Shown piece by piece: positions 62,434 through 64,000 of a stretch of 64,000 bases of DNA (the stretch's first letter is position 1; each line of letters starts with the position of its first letter). The translations under genes were made by a program, and so were the position numbers. The notes under the pieces are model-generated. The model made no database searches, was not told the origin of the DNA, and saw nothing but the letters and a program-made list of their open reading frames with translations. The DNA lies in assembly GCA_963777855.1 (NCBI GenBank), contig CAVZRW010000002.1, forward strand, positions 124,001 to 188,000, written 5' to 3'. Source of the stretch: Prado023 sp963777855 (GTDB lineage: Bacteria > Actinomycetota > Actinomycetes > S36-B12 > CAIYMF01).

Positions 62434-64000
62434 CCAGTTGGGCCCTGGCCGCGGTCGCCCTCGTCGCCGGGACCTGCCTGGCCACGGGCCTGCTGATGGT
62501 CCAGCAGCGGATGAGCCGGGCCTGCGGAGGACTGCTGGCAGCCACCGGGGTGGTCGGCCTGTTCGCCACGTGGCTGCTCGCCGGGGAGCAGTCGCGGGCG
62601 CCTGCAGCCCCGGTTCTGCTGGTTGCCTGCCTTGTGCTGTTCCCGGCCGCGCTGTGGGCCTACCCGCGCCCGTTGTGGCGGCACCCGGTCGACTTCGTGC
62701 TGGGGGTGCTGCTCGTGTCCCCCGGGGTGGCCGCGGTCGTGACGGCTCCTGCCCCCGGCGTGGTCGAGTCGATGATCCTGTTGGCCCTTGTGGTGCTGGT
62801 CGCCCAGACGTGGTGGCGGCTGGAGCACGCGGACGGCCCGGATCGGCGGGCCCTGCTGTGGTCCAGCCTGGCGCTGGGGTGCGCGGTCATGTTCGCCCTG
62901 ACCGTCACCTTCCTGGTCGCCGACCCCGACGTTTGGCTGCGCGTGGCGGTCGCCCCGCTGGCCACCGTGCCGGTGGCGATGGCGATCGGAGTGCTGCGCC
63001 CCGAGATCGTCGAGGTCCGCGCCCTGGTCGTCAACGCGGTCGTGGTCCTGGTTCTGGCCATCGGCTACATCGCCGGCTTCGTGGGCGTGGTGTCGTTGGC
63101 GGAACTGCTCGGGGCCGCCGAGCTGTCCCGGGCGGCCCTGGCCGTGGTCGGGCTACTCGGTGCGATCGCCTTCCACCCGGCCGAGAAGATGCTGCGCGGG
63201 GTCATCGACCAGCTGCTCTTCGGCGACCGGCCTGACCCCCTGGACGCGGCCACACGGGTCGTCGGCCGGATGAATGACGACCCGGCAACGGCACTGAAGG
63301 GAGTCCGGGAGGACCTCGCGCTGCCCTACATCGCTCTGCGCCGTGACGGTGCCACGATCGCCAGCTCCGGGGCCGAGGTCCCGCACACCCACACCCTGCG
63401 CACTGTGACGTCGGACGGAGGCGAGGTCGAGCTCGTCGTCGGGTTGCGCCCGGCCGACCTGCGGCTGCCCGACGCAGACGCCCACGTACTGCGGCTGGTC
63501 GCCCCCCTGCTCGTGCAGATCCTGCGCGCCGAGCAACTGGCCGCAGACGTCTCAGCCTCCCGCGGGCAGGCCATCGCGGCGATCGCCGAGGAACGCCGCC
63601 GACTGCGCCGAGACCTCCACGACGGGCTGGGCCCCGCGCTGACCGGGATCGCATTCTCAATCGACGCCGCCCGCAACACCCTCCACGCGGACCCCGCCGG
63701 TGCCGAGGAACTCCTGGTGGGGATCCGTCAGGACACCGCCGATGCCATCGCCCAGATCCGCGGCCTGGTCTACGGCATGCGCCCGCCCGCCCTGGACGAG
63801 CTCGGCCTAGGACCCGCCCTGCGCCAGCAGGCGGCCAGCCTGCGCCGCGCCGATGGCAGCACGCTGCCCGTCGCCTTCGACATGGACCACACCCTCCCCC
63901 CGCTCCCCGCCGCCGTCGAGGTCGCCGCCTACCGCATCGTCACCGAAGCCCTGACCAACATCGCCCGACACACGCCCACCGCCACCGCCACCGTGACGCT
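62430..64000 (+). CDS. NarL-type sensor histidine kinase, truncated by window end
   Basis: GTG at 62430 overlaps the regulator stop; the frame is open to the last base, giving 523 residues. About nine TM segments fill the first 235 residues, then a GAF-like region, and a HisKA_3 phospho-acceptor helix with the His in RRRLRRDLHDGLGPALTG (about 400). The start of the ATPase domain (VAAYRIVTEALTNIARH, an N-box) is reached at the window end; the G-box region is cut off. Forms a two-component pair with the gene upstream. Confidence 0.93.
   Translation, partial: MTSWALAAVALVAGTCLATGLLMVQQRMSRACGGLLAATGVVGLFATWLLAGEQSRAPAAPVLLVACLVLFPAALWAYPRPLWRHPVDFVLGVLLVSPGVAAVVTAPAPGVVESMILLALVVLVAQTWWRLEHADGPDRRALLWSSLALGCAVMFALTVTFLVADPDVWLRVAVAPLATVPVAMAIGVLRPEIVEVRALVVNAVVVLVLAIGYIAGFVGVVSLAELLGAAELSRAALAVVGLLGAIAFHPAEKMLRGVIDQLLFGDRPDPLDAATRVVGRMNDDPATALKGVREDLALPYIALRRDGATIASSGAEVPHTHTLRTVTSDGGEVELVVGLRPADLRLPDADAHVLRLVAPLLVQILRAEQLAADVSASRGQAIAAIAEERRRLRRDLHDGLGPALTGIAFSIDAARNTLHADPAGAEELLVGIRQDTADAIAQIRGLVYGMRPPALDELGLGPALRQQAASLRRADGSTLPVAFDMDHTLPPLPAAVEVAAYRIVTEALTNIARHTPTATATVT

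Noticed and set aside
1..64000. tRNA, rRNA, CRISPR, insertion sequence or phage attachment site
   Set aside because: I looked for tRNA-like TTCGA/CCA blocks, regularly spaced 25-40-bp repeats and transposase motifs and found none that hold up. The tandem repeats reported are too few and without spacers.

Overview
This is a high-GC actinobacterial chromosome segment. It holds the complete division and cell-wall (dcw) cluster on the minus strand, from mraZ to ftsZ and on through pgeF, yggS, sepF, yggT and divIVA. It continues with the usual actinobacterial neighbours ileS, a DksA/TraR zinc-finger gene, lspA, rluD, dnaE1 and hisD. murC sits between murG and ftsQ, as in mycobacteria and many Micrococcales or Propionibacteriales and unlike Streptomyces. 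The DNPR motif in MurE points to a diaminopimelate peptidoglycan. No mycolate genes, rRNA, tRNA or CRISPR array were seen. I cannot assign a genus.

Layout. 0-11.5 kb: hisC (partial), hisD, a LON-domain gene, a YbaK-type deacylase, dnaE1, formate-THF ligase, an aldo/keto reductase, and the rluD, lspA, dksA-like group. 11.5-17.6 kb (plus strand): DUF167, ileS, a putative metallohydrolase and a frameshifted small gene, closed by a nested palindrome. 17.6-36.6 kb (minus strand): divIVA to mraZ, read from mraZ leftward, mostly with 4-bp overlaps. A 477-bp gap before ftsZ carries a MerR-type promoter candidate, an 11-bp repeat array and a hairpin. The mraZ promoter is interleaved with 10-bp-phased GTGGAG boxes. 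37-43.5 kb: a MaoC-like dehydratase, then a moxR, DUF58, transglutaminase operon and an esterase. 43.6-50.7 kb: DUF3040 and an SOS mutagenesis operon (DUF6504, HEPN SAV_6107, dnaE2, dinB) behind a perfect actinobacterial LexA box placed just after a sigma70-like -10, with a long leader containing a 14-bp-stem hairpin. 50.7-54.1 kb: a CrtA-like monooxygenase, a GYF/zinc-ribbon membrane protein and an HSL-type esterase. 54.1-59.9 kb: a worn accessory stretch with truncated XRE and alcohol dehydrogenase genes, several frameshifted small genes and long gaps. 60-64 kb: a ScyD/ScyE-like secreted protein and a membrane protein, divergent from a LuxR-type response regulator and NarL-type sensor kinase, with four TTCCCG repeats spaced 21-22 bp between them.

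Data quality. At least ten otherwise normal genes (hisC, dnaE1, fhs, the aldo/keto reductase, the dksA-like gene, murG, murF, murE, the kinase near 59.5 kb and others) need single-base corrections to read through, nearly all in short C/G runs. In essential genes these are most likely sequencing or assembly errors. dnaE1 has about ten, clustered between 4.48 and 4.72 kb.
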